A stretch of DNA of 64,000 nucleotides from Afipia birgiae 34632 (GTDB lineage Bacteria; Pseudomonadota; Alphaproteobacteria; Rhizobiales; Xanthobacteraceae), in contig NZ_HG326652.1 of the NCBI RefSeq assembly GCF_000308295.2, positions 1,242,392 to 1,306,391 on the forward strand, in the 5' to 3' direction. The notes beneath the pieces were generated by a model. That model worked only from the letters and a program-made list of their open reading frames with translations, was not told the origin of the DNA and searched no databases. A program made the position numbers and the translations under genes. Shown one piece after another: positions 17,621 to 26,819 of the stretch; within the stretch, counting starts at the first letter, position 1, and each line of letters starts with the position of its first letter.

Positions 17621-18943
17621 TCAGTTCTTTTCGATGCGGATGACCTGCGGACGGCCGGTTATCACCCGATCTTGCTGGACGGCATGCAGGGCACGGCGCA
17701 CTGCATCTTCAGTGGTTGCGTAAGTGATGAGGATGACAGGCACTGGCGATGGTTTGCCGCGCGTATTTACCGGTTCAACTGCGCCGTCAGGATGACGCTG
17801 CACGATCGATTCAATGGAAATTTTCTGCTCGGCGAGGCGCGTCGCGATGGTCGCCGCGGTTCCCGCAAGGTCGCGCGCCATCAGGCGAATGTAATAGCCG
17901 CCTTCGTGACGCTTCATCGGCGCCTTGACCGCGATTTTCAGCTTCGCAATCGGCCGCCCGAACGGCGCGGCACGGATTCCGCGTGCGACATCTGCGATGT
18001 CGGCGAATACCGCTGAAGCGGTCGCTGCACCGCCAGCGCCGGGGCCGACCAGCGTAATCGGCGGGATACCCTCGCCGTCGATGGTGACCGCATTGGTCAC
18101 GTCCATGACCTGCGCAATCGAGGAAGAACGCGGCACCATGGTCGGATGCACGCGCTGCTCAATGCCGGATTCGGTCCGCACTGCGACGCCAAGCAGCTTG
18201 ACGCGATAGCCAAGTTCTTCGGCAGCGCGCAGATCTTCCGGAGCGATCGACGAAATGCCTTCAACGTAAACCGCGCTTTGGTTCACCTTGGTGCCGAACG
18301 CGAGGCTGGCGAGAATGGCAAGCTTCTGCGCGGTGTCGTGTCCATCGACGTCAAACGACGGGTTGGCTTCGGCGTAGCCAAGGCGCTGCGCGTCCTTGAG
18401 GCATTCCGCGAACGACAGCCCCTCGCGCTCCATCCGTGTCAGGATGTAATTGCAGGTGCCGTTGAGAATGCCGTAGACGCGGTTGATGCCGGTGCCGGCG
18501 AGGCCTTCCCGCAGCGTCTTGATGACTGGGATCGCCGCGCCCACCGCGGCTTCGTAGTTCAGCGCGCCGCCGTGCTTTTCGGCCAGCGCAGCGAGCCGCG
18601 AACCGTGCTTGGCGATCAGCGCCTTGTTCGCGGTGACCACCGATTTGCCGTTCCGCAGCGCCGCTTCGATCGCAGACAACGCGGGCTCGCCGGAACCGCC
18701 CATCAGTTCCACGAAGCAATCGATCTTCGGATCATTCGCCAGCGCCAGCGGGTTTTTAGCCCACTCGAGGCCGCGCAAATCAAGGCCACGTTTTTTGGCC
18801 TTGGAGCGGGCAGACACTGCGACAACCCGGACGCCACGGCCGCACCGCGCCGACAGGGCCCTGCTCTGACTCTCGATCAGGCGGACTACCTCGGCACCCA
18901 CGGTGCCGAGACCCGCGATACCCACCTTGAGTGGTGCGACCAT
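17621..18943 (-). CDS. hom: Homoserine dehydrogenase
   Basis: The enzyme reduces aspartate semialdehyde to homoserine, the branch point to threonine and methionine. The 440-residue product has an N-terminal NAD(P)-binding fold (VGIAGLGTVGAEVV), the catalytic region with TANKALIAKHG, GILNGTCNYIL and PSFDVDGHDTAQKLAIL, and a C-terminal ACT domain (YYIRLMARDLAGTAATIATRL). The ACT domain indicates allosteric feedback, probably by threonine. The gene follows the aminotransferase gene after a 107-bp gap that contains a RIME-like repeat. Confidence 0.96.
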   Translation of the reverse strand: MVAPLKVGIAGLGTVGAEVVRLIESQSRALSARCGRGVRVVAVSARSKAKKRGLDLRGLEWAKNPLALANDPKIDCFVELMGGSGEPALSAIEAALRNGKSVVTANKALIAKHGSRLAALAEKHGGALNYEAAVGAAIPVIKTLREGLAGTGINRVYGILNGTCNYILTRMEREGLSFAECLKDAQRLGYAEANPSFDVDGHDTAQKLAILASLAFGTKVNQSAVYVEGISSIAPEDLRAAEELGYRVKLLGVAVRTESGIEQRVHPTMVPRSSSIAQVMDVTNAVTIDGEGIPPITLVGPGAGGAATASAVFADIADVARGIRAAPFGRPIAKLKIAVKAPMKRHEGGYYIRLMARDLAGTAATIATRLAEQKISIESIVQRHPDGAVEPVNTRGKPSPVPVILITYATTEDAVRRALHAVQQDRVITGRPQVIRIEKN

Positions 18944-18980
18944 TTTGCTGAAAACCTGCCGGAAAAACTCGAGTTAACTA

Positions 18981-19048
18981 GGCATGATCGGGTCCGAAAA
19001 CCGGTTCCACCCTCGGGGCGAGTCCGAGGGCATGCTTTTCGGAATCAG
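18981..19048. repeat. RIME-like palindromic element, copy 2
   Basis: The element fills the gap between the aminotransferase gene and hom. It starts with GGCATGATC and the AAACCGGTT core, carries a central stem CCCTCGG/CCGAGGG (19010-19030), and ends with GCATGCTTTTCGGAATC. Bases 18982-19008 match copy 1 at 12022-12048 (opposite strand) at 24 of 27 positions. It lies inside a probable operon and would be transcribed as a hairpin ahead of hom. Confidence 0.65.
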
Positions 19049-19050
19049 GC

Positions 19051-20268
19051 CTACCGCCGGTTGGCGAGAGGAACCACGTTGTGCAACGATTCAACGCCAG
19101 TTTCAAGGAAACGCCGGATATTGCGGGCGGCCTGGCGAATTCGTTGCTCGTTTTCCACCATCGCGATGCGGACAAAGCCCTCGCCATGCTCGCCGAAGGC
19201 GACGCCGGGCGACACCACGACACCGGATTTTTCCACCATCAGCGTGGCAAACTGCATGCTGCCGACCTCGCGGAACTTCTCCGGCAACGGCGCCCAGGCG
19301 AACATCGACGCCGCCGGCGGCGGAATATCCCAGCCCGCCCGGCCAAAGGTTTCCACCAGCACGTCGCGGCGCTTGCGGTAGGTGTCGCGCATTTCCTTGA
19401 TGCAGTCCTGCGGACCGTTCAGCGCAGCGGTCGCCGCGACCTGGACCGGTGTGAAGGCACCGTAGTCGAGGTACGACTTTACGCGGGTCAGCGCCGCGAT
19501 GATCCGCTCATTGCCGACGGCAAAGCCCATGCGCCAGCCCGCCATTGAGAACGTCTTCGACATTGAGGTGAATTCGACGGTCACATCGATCGCGCCGGGC
19601 ACCTGCAGCACCGACGGCGGCGGCACGCCATCGAAATACAGTTCCGCATAGGCCAGATCGGACAGAATGAAGATCTCGTGCTTCTTCGCGAATGCGACGA
19701 GGTCCTTGTAGAAATCAAGCGATGCGACATAGGCCGTCGGATTCGACGGATAACACGCGATCATCGCGATCGGCTTGGGGATCGAGTGAATGATCGCCTT
19801 CTCGAGTGCGCTGAACAATTCCGGCGTCGGCTCGGCGGGAACGGAGCGAACTACGCCGCCCGCCATCAGGAAGCCGAAGGCGTGGATCGGGTAGCTCGGG
19901 TTCGGCACCAGCACCACGTCACCGGGTGACGTAATGGCCTGCGCGACGTTGGCGAAGCCTTCCTTGGAACCGAGTGTGGCAACGATCTGGGTTTCCGGAT
20001 TGAGTTTCACCCCAAAGCGGCGCTCGTAGTAGGCAGCCTGCGCGCGACGCAGTCCTACGATACCTTTCGACGCCGAATAACGGTCGGTGCGCGGTTTGCC
20101 GAGCGTTTCCTTCAGTTTTTCGATCACGTGCGGGGGGGTCGGCAGGTCCGGATTTCCCATGCCCAGATCGATGATATCGGCCCCGGCGTTCCGCGCGGCC
20201 GCCTTGGCCCGATTGACTTGCTCGAATACGTAAGGCGGCAGACGGCGGATACGGTAAAACTCTTCCAT
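19051..20268 (-). CDS. Class I/II aminotransferase (AlaC / LL-DAP aminotransferase-like)
   Basis: The product is a PLP-dependent fold-type I aminotransferase of 405 residues. The PLP lysine is Lys238 in SMSKTFSMAGWRMGF, and the family motifs MGNPDLPTPPHV and CYPSNPTAYVAS are present. It resembles AlaC-type alanine transaminases and sequences often labelled LL-diaminopimelate aminotransferase. Its place upstream of hom suggests a link to aspartate-family or alanine metabolism, but the substrate is not proven. It contains two triple-proline motifs (GVPPPS, DIPPPA), so its translation may depend on EF-P. Confidence 0.85.
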   Translation of the reverse strand: MEEFYRIRRLPPYVFEQVNRAKAAARNAGADIIDLGMGNPDLPTPPHVIEKLKETLGKPRTDRYSASKGIVGLRRAQAAYYERRFGVKLNPETQIVATLGSKEGFANVAQAITSPGDVVLVPNPSYPIHAFGFLMAGGVVRSVPAEPTPELFSALEKAIIHSIPKPIAMIACYPSNPTAYVASLDFYKDLVAFAKKHEIFILSDLAYAELYFDGVPPPSVLQVPGAIDVTVEFTSMSKTFSMAGWRMGFAVGNERIIAALTRVKSYLDYGAFTPVQVAATAALNGPQDCIKEMRDTYRKRRDVLVETFGRAGWDIPPPAASMFAWAPLPEKFREVGSMQFATLMVEKSGVVVSPGVAFGEHGEGFVRIAMVENEQRIRQAARNIRRFLETGVESLHNVVPLANRR

Positions 20269-20648
20269 GGGTCGGGCTCCGGGAGCCGGTCAAACCGGCG
20301 ATAACGACGAGATCAGTAACGTGTTTTGCACCGAAGTGGAATTCGGCACGGTGGTTAGAAGGTGCGGAATTTCAGCATATTAAGCGGATTCGAACGCATT
20401 GCGGGGGTGACCCGCGCCAGAATTTGTATTTTTGCGAATGAATCGTGGTCTTTTTAGCACCACCGGGAGTTGCGGCGAAGCGTAAATCTAGTGTGGTGGC
20501 TCGCAAGCCCGCACTATTTCTGCAGCGCGTTCCTTTGCGGACTTGCGAGCCAAAACCACACTAAATTATAGACTTCTAGTGTCCTGTTGAATCCGAAGTT
20601 CGCTATGGAATACGCCGAAAAAGGGAGGCGAACTTCGGATTCAGGACA
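20269..20648. other. Intergenic region with two stacked inverted repeats
   Basis: This stretch has no credible gene. Its left 220 bp form the leader/promoter region of the aminotransferase gene (minus strand) and contain a GGAG site at the far left. The right half is occupied by the two inverted repeats annotated separately. I could not assign a specific promoter. Confidence 0.6.
20489..20563. repeat. Inverted repeat with TAGTGTGG ends (75 bp)
   Basis: The left arm begins TAGTGTGGTGGCTCGCAAG at 20489. The right arm, CTTGCGAGCC then CCACACTA, ends at 20563. The arms pair except for a short internal bulge, and the terminal TA suggests the TA target duplications made by Tc1/mariner-IS630 type elements. 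No coding capacity remains, so this is a MITE- or REP-like sequence. Confidence 0.7.
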
Positions 20649-20652
20649 CTAG
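20576..20652. repeat. Inverted repeat with CTAGTGTCCTG ends (77 bp), overlaps a stop codon
   Basis: The right arm (20628-20652) is a 25-base inverted copy of the left arm (20576-20603); the left arm has three extra bases (TTG) in the middle. The ends read CTAGTGTCCTG and CAGGACACTAG, again with TA at the borders. The last bases, CTAG, provide the TAG stop codon of the minus-strand lipoprotein gene at 20649-20651. It lies 12 bp from the first repeat. Confidence 0.75.
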
Positions 20653-20936
20653 TTGCTGCGGCGTTGGGCGGCTTGAGCACCGGAGGCCTGGCGATCACGG
20701 GCCGCGAGCAAATCCTTCTCCAGCTTGTCCTGCTGAGCCTGATCGAGCACCGTTTCCTGGCGGGGAGCCGGTAAATCATGCACGGGCAGATACTCAGCCG
20801 GGGTCGCGGGCCGGGCCGGCGTATTGGCGGGCAGCCCTAACAGGGGCGCGTCAGCGATAGTGGACGCACAACCGCCGAGCACGAGGCCAAGCAGCAACAA
20901 GCCGGCCAAAGCCGACGATTGCCGAACCTGCTGCAT
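20649..20936 (-). CDS. Small lipoprotein of unknown function
   Basis: The product is 95 residues from ATG 20936; a GTG four codons earlier is also possible. A short N-terminus precedes a hydrophobic run ending in the lipobox LVLGGC (Cys23), so a lipid-anchored periplasmic protein is expected. The mature part is Ala/Pro-rich, then charged and Gln-rich with probable helix (DQAQQDKLEKDLLAARDRQ). The stop codon is formed by the end of an inverted repeat, so the native C-terminus may once have been different. No family is recognised. Confidence 0.7.
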   Translation of the reverse strand: MQQVRQSSALAGLLLLGLVLGGCASTIADAPLLGLPANTPARPATPAEYLPVHDLPAPRQETVLDQAQQDKLEKDLLAARDRQASGAQAAQRRSN

Positions 20937-21216
20937 TTGGCATCCCACGGAAAAAATCCACGTCCTCTGGTTTCAATCGGCACGATTCCTGCTCTGTGTT
21001 GACGCAGGCGATGCGAACTCAACGTCGGTGGAGAGCGTTAATCCCGACTAATCGTCGTCGCGGAGCAGACAGTGTTCATGAGGCTCTAATGTGACCGAAG
21101 TATTAATCATGCCGCAACGCAGCACATGCAAATCAGCAAGCCGATCCGAACTATGCCATGATGATCTTGCGAATTCACAAAGCTCGCCGATCGAAACGAG
21201 AGTTCAGAAGTAAGCG

Positions 21217-23034
21217 ATGAGTGACACCTTGCTAAGCACCGAGGCCGGCGACACCGGCGCCACGAAAGGCTTCGACCCGGAAGCGTTCTCGGCAAATCTT
21301 GCACGCGCACTTGAATCAAGCGGTCGTGCCCTCTCCGCCTATCTGAAGCCGCGCGAGAACGGCGAAGACAGGGGCCGCCCCCCTGGCGAACTGAACGAAC
21401 TGGTGAAGACGTTTACATCGGTCGCAGAGTACTGGCTCTCTGACAAAGATCGCGCCGCCAACGTGCAGATGAAGTTCGGCAAGGCCTATCTGGATTTGCT
21501 GACCAGTGCTGCGCGCCGCCTGTCCGGAGAGGTGACGACACCCGCTGCCGAACCGTCCCCGCGCGACAAGCGTTTCCATGACCCTGAATGGAAGACCAAC
21601 CAGTTTTTTGATTTCATGATGCAGGCCTATCTGCTCACCACACAGTGCGCGAATGACCTGGTCAAGAACGCCGATGGTCTCGATCCTCACACGCGGAAAA
21701 AAGCAGAGTTCTACGTTCAGCAGGTCACCAACGCGATTTCGCCGTCCAACTTCGTGCTGACCAATCCGGAAGTGCTGCGGCAAACGCTCGCAAGCAATGC
21801 CGACAACCTTGTCCGCGGCATGACAATGCTTGCGGAAGATATCGAGGCTGGTCAGGGCACGCTCAAAATCCGTCAGTCCGCGGGCAATCTGGAAGTCGGC
21901 CGCGACCTTGCGCTGACTCCGGGCAAGGTCATCTACCAGAACGAGATCATGCAGCTCATTCAGTACACGCCGACGACTGAAACTGTTCTGCGCACGCCGC
22001 TTCTGATCGTGCCGCCGTGGATCAACAAGTTCTACATTCTCGATCTCAACCGGCAGAAGTCGTTCGTCCAGTGGTGCGTCAATCAGGGCATCACGGTGTT
22101 CCTGATCTCATGGGTCAACCCTGACAAGACGCTCGGCGGCAAGACCTTCGAGGACTACATGCGCCAGGGTCCTCTGACGGCCATGGATGTCATCGAGAAA
22201 GCCACGGGCGAGATGCGCGTCCACACCATGGGTTACTGCGTCGGCGGCACGCTGCTCGCGACCACGCTGGCGTGGCTGGCGGAGAAGCGTCAGGTCCGTG
22301 TGACCTCAGCGACGTTCCTCGCAGCGCAGGTCGATTTCACCCATGCAGGTGATCTGCTGGTATTTGTTGACGAGAGCCAGATTTCGAATCTCGAACGCGA
22401 CATGAAACAGGCTGGTGTCCTCGAAGGCAGCAAGATGGCGATGGCCTTCAACATGCTGCGTTCGAACGATCTGATCTGGTCATACGTCGTCAGCAACTAC
22501 CTCAAGGGCAAGGAACCTGCAGCATTCGACCTGCTGCACTGGAATTCAGACGCCACCCGCATGCCTGCGGCGAACCATTCCTATTATCTGCGCAACTGCT
22601 ATCTCGAGAACCGGCTTTCCACCGGCACCATGGCCATCGACAACACCCAGCTCGATCTCTCAAAGGTGAAGGTGCCAGTCTACAATCTCGCCACCAAGGA
22701 AGATCACATCGCGCCCGCTGAATCCGTGCTCTATGGCTCGCAGTTCTTCGGCGGCCCGGTCAAATACGTGTTGGCGGGATCGGGCCACATCGCCGGCGTG
22801 GTCAACCCACCGGAACTCGATAAGTACCAGTACTGGACCAATGACCGTATCGGAGACATCACGCTCGCGGACTGGGTCAAGGATGCGCAGGAGCACAAAG
22901 GGTCGTGGTGGCCGGATTGGCGCTCTTGGATGGAGTCGATCGACGCCGAACAGGTCCCCGCCCGCGTGCCCGGCTCCGGGCCTTTGGAAGCGATCGAAGA
23001 TGCGCCGGGAAGCTATGTCCGGGTCCGCGCCTGA
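21217..23034 (+). CDS. phaC: Class I poly(3-hydroxyalkanoate) synthase PhaC
   Basis: PhaC polymerises 3-hydroxyacyl-CoA into PHA granules for carbon storage. The 605-residue product has the PhaC N-terminal domain and an alpha/beta-hydrolase catalytic domain. The lipase-like box GYCVGGT carries the nucleophile Cys341; Asp496 (KEDHIAP) and His524 (GSGHIAG) complete the triad. The length fits class I synthases, which work without PhaE or PhaR subunits. The 280 bp upstream lack another gene on this strand. Confidence 0.96.
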   Translation: MSDTLLSTEAGDTGATKGFDPEAFSANLARALESSGRALSAYLKPRENGEDRGRPPGELNELVKTFTSVAEYWLSDKDRAANVQMKFGKAYLDLLTSAARRLSGEVTTPAAEPSPRDKRFHDPEWKTNQFFDFMMQAYLLTTQCANDLVKNADGLDPHTRKKAEFYVQQVTNAISPSNFVLTNPEVLRQTLASNADNLVRGMTMLAEDIEAGQGTLKIRQSAGNLEVGRDLALTPGKVIYQNEIMQLIQYTPTTETVLRTPLLIVPPWINKFYILDLNRQKSFVQWCVNQGITVFLISWVNPDKTLGGKTFEDYMRQGPLTAMDVIEKATGEMRVHTMGYCVGGTLLATTLAWLAEKRQVRVTSATFLAAQVDFTHAGDLLVFVDESQISNLERDMKQAGVLEGSKMAMAFNMLRSNDLIWSYVVSNYLKGKEPAAFDLLHWNSDATRMPAANHSYYLRNCYLENRLSTGTMAIDNTQLDLSKVKVPVYNLATKEDHIAPAESVLYGSQFFGGPVKYVLAGSGHIAGVVNPPELDKYQYWTNDRIGDITLADWVKDAQEHKGSWWPDWRSWMESIDAEQVPARVPGSGPLEAIEDAPGSYVRVRA

Positions 23035-23190
23035 GAATAACGCCTGCCGCGACATTGGCCTTGCACCGCCAATCGTTTATGACTTCAAACGTTATTTGCT
23101 TCGTCGACTCGCCCCGTTACACGACGGGACGGTGAAGGCATTTCCACCCGCCTCCGGGCAGGCCTTGCAAGATTGGAAGGAAGAACGTCG

Positions 23191-23589
23191 ATGACCCGTG
23201 AACTGTTCTGGTTGACGCTGACCGTTATTTTCACCGGCCTGCTATGGGTGCCCTACATCGTTAATCGCTGTCAGGTGCGCGGCCTCGGCGGCGCAATGGC
23301 GAACCCGTCGCGCAACGACAAGCCGCAGGCCGAGTGGGCCAATCGGCTGATGTTCGCCCATGACAACGCCGTCGAAAATCTGGTGATCTTCGCGCCGCTG
23401 GTCCTGATCCTCAATGCCATCGACTATTCGACCAAATGGACCGTGCTCGCGTGCGCCGTTTATTTCTGGTCCCGCGTTGCGCATCTGATCGTTTACACGC
23501 TCGGCATTCCAGTGCTTCGCACCCTCGCCTTCACGGTCGGGTTCATCGCGCAGGCGGTTCTCGCGCTGGCGATTTTCAAGATTCTCTGA
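23191..23589 (+). CDS. MAPEG family membrane protein
   Basis: The 132-residue product has four hydrophobic segments and the MAPEG pattern: NRCQVRGLGGAMANPSRNDK, then ANRLMFAHDNAVENLVIFAPLVL. The family includes glutathione-dependent membrane enzymes; bacterial members of this type are mostly uncharacterised. The ATG at 23191 directly follows a GGAAGGAAG ribosome-binding site and is preferred over a TTG six codons earlier. Confidence 0.85.
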   Translation: MTRELFWLTLTVIFTGLLWVPYIVNRCQVRGLGGAMANPSRNDKPQAEWANRLMFAHDNAVENLVIFAPLVLILNAIDYSTKWTVLACAVYFWSRVAHLIVYTLGIPVLRTLAFTVGFIAQAVLALAIFKIL

Positions 23590-23624
23590 TCTCGGAAGTA
23601 CGACGGCTCAATGCAGTAAGGGCA

Positions 23625-23655
23625 AAAGGGACGGCTCACCGCCGTCCCTTTTCTT
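23625..23655. terminator. Bidirectional rho-independent terminator
   Basis: The stem GGGACGGC (23628-23635) and GCCGTCCC (23641-23648) encloses the loop TCACC. It is flanked by AAAA on the left and TTTTCTTT on the right, so it can act on both strands. It sits between the convergent MAPEG and argC genes. Confidence 0.9.
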
Positions 23656-23676
23656 TCATGTTCGCTGTGTGATGTC

Positions 23677-24735
23677 TTACGGAAACATCGGCGGCTGATC
23701 GATGCCCGCCGTCTCCGGGAAGCCAAGCACGAGATTCATATTCTGCACAGCCTGGCCCGAAGCGCCCTTGGTGAGGTTGTCGAGCGTCGAGACAATGATC
23801 GCCCGCCCGGCGATGCGATCCGCGGCCACGCCAATGAACGTCATGTTCGAGCCGCGCACATGCCGAGAGTGCGGGGTCTTGCCGAACGGCAGGACGTGCA
23901 CGAACGGCTCCTTCTCGTATTGCTTGACCAGTATCTCGTGAAGGTCCTGCGCGATCTTGCCCCGCCGGCCCCGCACATAGATGGTCGAAAAGATGCCGCG
24001 GTTCATCGGCAGAAGATGCGGCGTAAATGATACGACGACATCCTTGCCAGCTGCCTTCGAGAACTCCTGATCGAGTTCGGCCATATGCCGATGCTGGCCG
24101 ACGCCATAAGCGTTGAAGCCTTCGGACACTTCCGAGAACAGCATCTCCTCTTTCGCCGAACGCCCAGCACCGGTCATGCCGGACTTGGCGTCGATGACAA
24201 TTTCGTCCGGTTCGATCGCCTTGGCCTTCAGCAGCGGGATCAGCGGCAATTGCGCGCATGTTGTGTAACAGCCGGGATTGGCGACCAGCCGCGCCTTCTT
24301 GATGTCGCGCCGATAGATTTCCGCCAGCCCGTAGACGGCTTCCTTCTGCAGTTCGAGCGCGTGATGCTCATGGCCGTACCACTTGGCATAGGCCGCCGGA
24401 TCTTCCAGCCGGAAATCCGCCGACAGATCGACGATCTTGATGTCCGGCGCCTTGGCGAAAACATCCTTCAGCACCTTTTGCGTGGTGGCGTGCGGCAGCG
24501 CGCAGAACACAAGATCGAGTCCTGCCTGCGCCCAATCGACCTCATCGATCGTGACGAGGCGCGGCAGATCATATGGCGCGAACTGCGGAAACACATCGCC
24601 CATCATCTGCCCTGCCCGCCGGTCGGCAGTCAGCACCGCAATCTCCACGCGGGGATGGCGCAACAACAGCCGGACCAGCTCCGCCCCGGTGTAACCGGAG
24701 GCGCCGAGAATGCCGATTTTCTTCTTCGTGCTCAT
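23677..24735 (-). CDS. argC: N-acetyl-gamma-glutamyl-phosphate reductase
   Basis: ArgC catalyses the third step of arginine synthesis, the NADPH-dependent reduction of N-acetylglutamyl phosphate to the semialdehyde. The 352-residue product has the Rossmann start [22 protein letters not shown] and the catalytic Cys in [15 protein letters not shown]. The length is that of the longer (type 1) form. The start overlaps the stop of the upstream PaiB-like gene as ATGA, so the two are translationally coupled. Confidence 0.96.
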   Translation of the reverse strand: MSTKKKIGILGASGYTGAELVRLLLRHPRVEIAVLTADRRAGQMMGDVFPQFAPYDLPRLVTIDEVDWAQAGLDLVFCALPHATTQKVLKDVFAKAPDIKIVDLSADFRLEDPAAYAKWYGHEHHALELQKEAVYGLAEIYRRDIKKARLVANPGCYTTCAQLPLIPLLKAKAIEPDEIVIDAKSGMTGAGRSAKEEMLFSEVSEGFNAYGVGQHRHMAELDQEFSKAAGKDVVVSFTPHLLPMNRGIFSTIYVRGRRGKIAQDLHEILVKQYEKEPFVHVLPFGKTPHSRHVRGSNMTFIGVAADRIAGRAIIVSTLDNLTKGASGQAVQNMNLVLGFPETAGIDQPPMFP

Positions 24736-25418
24736 GGCGCGGTCCCTTCGTGCGCAGTGCTCAACACTTCATTGTCTTCAATAGCGGCAAAAGCCTGTGG
24801 CCGCATAGCGCGCATTGCCGCCGACAGGGTGCCCGCGCCCGCTGATGTCTGTAGGGCCAAAGCGCGGGTCACCGCAACGTGGTCCGCGTCCGATTTGTGC
24901 CGGTTCAGCTTGAAGCTGCCCTCGACCTCCTCAACGGCCATGACCAATCCCACGATCGCCTTCATCATTGCTTCACGTCTGCCGGACGACATCTTGTCCA
25001 TCGTCCAGGGCTTTTTCGGCGCCAGATCGGTTTCAAATCGGGCGCTCGCCTGATTCAAGTGATCGGGCAGTTGTTGGCTGGTCATGACGCGGACCGCACC
25101 GGTCATATGAACTGAGCGATAGAGCCACGTCGGCACTTGATCGGGTGAAACGTACCAGTCGGGCGAGACATAGGCATCGGCCTCGTTCACCGCGAACAAC
25201 CATGGCGTCACGCCATCTGCGCATTCGACAAAGGGATTGTGACGAGCAAGATGAAAGCAAAGTAGCGGCGTCCCATCGTTTGCGTACTCGATATGGAACG
25301 GTACCGGCGACGCGATCGGCTTCTGGCCGTCGTGGGCGCAGGCCAGCCCGAATCCACGCGCGGCGGCGAACGCGAGGCAAGCAGCGCGGTCAACTCGGAA
25401 GGCGGGCAGAACGTACAT
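24732..25418 (-). CDS. PaiB family FMN-binding protein
   Basis: The 228-residue product matches the PaiB/FMN-binding split-barrel family, named for the Bacillus PaiB negative regulator of protease and sporulation genes. Family features include the start [10 protein letters not shown], the barrel segment [25 protein letters not shown], and [17 protein letters not shown]. The ATG at 25418 gives the conserved start. It is co-transcribed with argC, with a 4-bp overlap. Whether it regulates transcription or binds a flavin as an enzyme cannot be told from sequence. Confidence 0.85.
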   Translation of the reverse strand: MYVLPAFRVDRAACLAFAAARGFGLACAHDGQKPIASPVPFHIEYANDGTPLLCFHLARHNPFVECADGVTPWLFAVNEADAYVSPDWYVSPDQVPTWLYRSVHMTGAVRVMTSQQLPDHLNQASARFETDLAPKKPWTMDKMSSGRREAMMKAIVGLVMAVEEVEGSFKLNRHKSDADHVAVTRALALQTSAGAGTLSAAMRAMRPQAFAAIEDNEVLSTAHEGTAP

Positions 25419-25594
25419 TGCAAACCCCTGCTTTTGCGAGGAGCCGCCTGAGATCAAACCGCGTGTTTTGGAGAGTGAAGCATGCCGCGGACTGTCTCCG
25501 GCGGCACGGATGGTGATCTTTAAACGCGATCAACCGCCCATACCGCGGGAATGCGGCGGCGGCGAGCTGCGATGATGGTTGCGTTCAAAATCAT

Positions 25595-25618
25595 GGGCGC
25601 GGATATAAATCCGCGCCC
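25595..25618. terminator. Strong hairpin downstream of the MBL-fold gene
   Basis: GGGCGCGGAT (25595-25604) and ATCCGCGCCC (25609-25618) form a perfect 10-bp stem with a 4-base loop. It lies 28 bp beyond the stop of the minus-strand metallo-beta-lactamase-fold gene. The downstream T tract on that strand is weak (ATGATTTTG), so it may instead stabilise the transcript 3' end. Confidence 0.6.
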
Positions 25619-25646
25619 AATTCCCGTCAAGTCGCGATCCGTCAGC

Positions 25647-26636
25647 TCAGATGGACGGATTCCAGGGGGCCGGCACCCAGCGATAGCCTGTGCCGTCCTT
25701 TTCGATGTTGGCGAGGCCGGGGAACGGGTAATGGAAGCCCTGCACACGCATCCTGTCTGCCGCGAGCATGTCATAGACCTTGCGCCGGGTGACTTCGGCT
25801 TGGGGACCATCCTGATCAAAAAACGCCTGCCAGCCAGGATTGCGAGCGAACAGGTCCGGATTGTTGGTAACATCCGACTGGATGAAAACCGTGTCTGGGC
25901 CGGACGACAGCACATAAGACGTGTGACCCGGCGTGTGGCCGATGGTCTCTACGGCGCGCAGGCCCGGCACGACATCCTTGCCCCAGTCGTAAGGCGTGAC
26001 CTTCTTCTTCAGTCCGGCTTCGAAAACGCGGCGATTGTTCTTGAACAGGCCTTCCATGCGGCCAGCCGGAGCGCGGCTCATCTCGCCATCGTCCATCCAG
26101 TATTTCCACTCGACAGACGGCACCAGCACTTCGGCATTCGGAAATGCAGGCTGTCCGTCGGCCGTGAGCAATCCATTCACATGGTCGCTGTGGAAATGTG
26201 AAATCACCACCATATCGACTGCCTTGGAATCGATCCCTGCGGCAGCAAGATTGCTGGCGAACTGTCCCGCGGCACCCTTGCTGCTTGCGAAGGTGGCGGG
26301 ACCATTGCCCGTATCGATAACGACCAACTTGCCGCCGGTGTTGATCACAAGCGGACCAAAATAGATTGTTACTTGGTCCCGCGGCCGAAATGCTTTTTCA
26401 AGCGCAGTGCTCACGTCCTCTTTCTTCGCATTCGTCACAAAATTGTCAGCAAGCGGAAACGTGGTGGCTCCATCAGAAACCACGGTCACTTCGGCATCGC
26501 CGACCTTGTAACGATAGAAGCTCGCGTTCTGCTTGCCGGCGACAGGCGCAGCGGCCTTGGCCGGGAGTGCGGGCAACAGAGGAGCCGTCGCGAGAGCGGC
26601 AGCGCTCGTCAGCGCGTGGCGTCGTGTCAGTGTCAT
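25647..26636 (-). CDS. Tat-exported metallo-beta-lactamase fold hydrolase
   Basis: The 329-residue product carries a twin-arginine signal (LTRRHALTSAAALATAPLLPALPAKA) and an MBL fold with HFHSDH (HxHxDH) and GHTPGH zinc ligands. The Tat route implies periplasmic export of the folded, metal-loaded protein. The sequence resembles the lactonase/glyoxalase-II-like branch, not true beta-lactamases. The ATG at 26636 is chosen for the signal peptide and the GGGAGAA site. The substrate is unknown. Confidence 0.87.
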   Translation of the reverse strand: MTLTRRHALTSAAALATAPLLPALPAKAAAPVAGKQNASFYRYKVGDAEVTVVSDGATTFPLADNFVTNAKKEDVSTALEKAFRPRDQVTIYFGPLVINTGGKLVVIDTGNGPATFASSKGAAGQFASNLAAAGIDSKAVDMVVISHFHSDHVNGLLTADGQPAFPNAEVLVPSVEWKYWMDDGEMSRAPAGRMEGLFKNNRRVFEAGLKKKVTPYDWGKDVVPGLRAVETIGHTPGHTSYVLSSGPDTVFIQSDVTNNPDLFARNPGWQAFFDQDGPQAEVTRRKVYDMLAADRMRVQGFHYPFPGLANIEKDGTGYRWVPAPWNPSI

Positions 26637-26819
26637 GAACGTTCTCCCGATTACAATTTGCGTCTGATCCGTCACGCGTCGCGATGGTCCAACCTCGCCC
26701 ATTGTTGCGAGTCGTTTGCAAAGCGTGTGCGTCGTGACCAACACGTGAAGTTAACACGCCGTCGCGACAGCTATTCCCGATCACGAAAGAGTTTGGGTTT
26801 GAAAAAGGTTTAGACAAAA

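Noticed and set aside
16535-18016. A 493-codon plus-strand open frame antisense to glpX and hom
   Set aside because: It is a shadow frame; both minus-strand enzymes are full length and well conserved.
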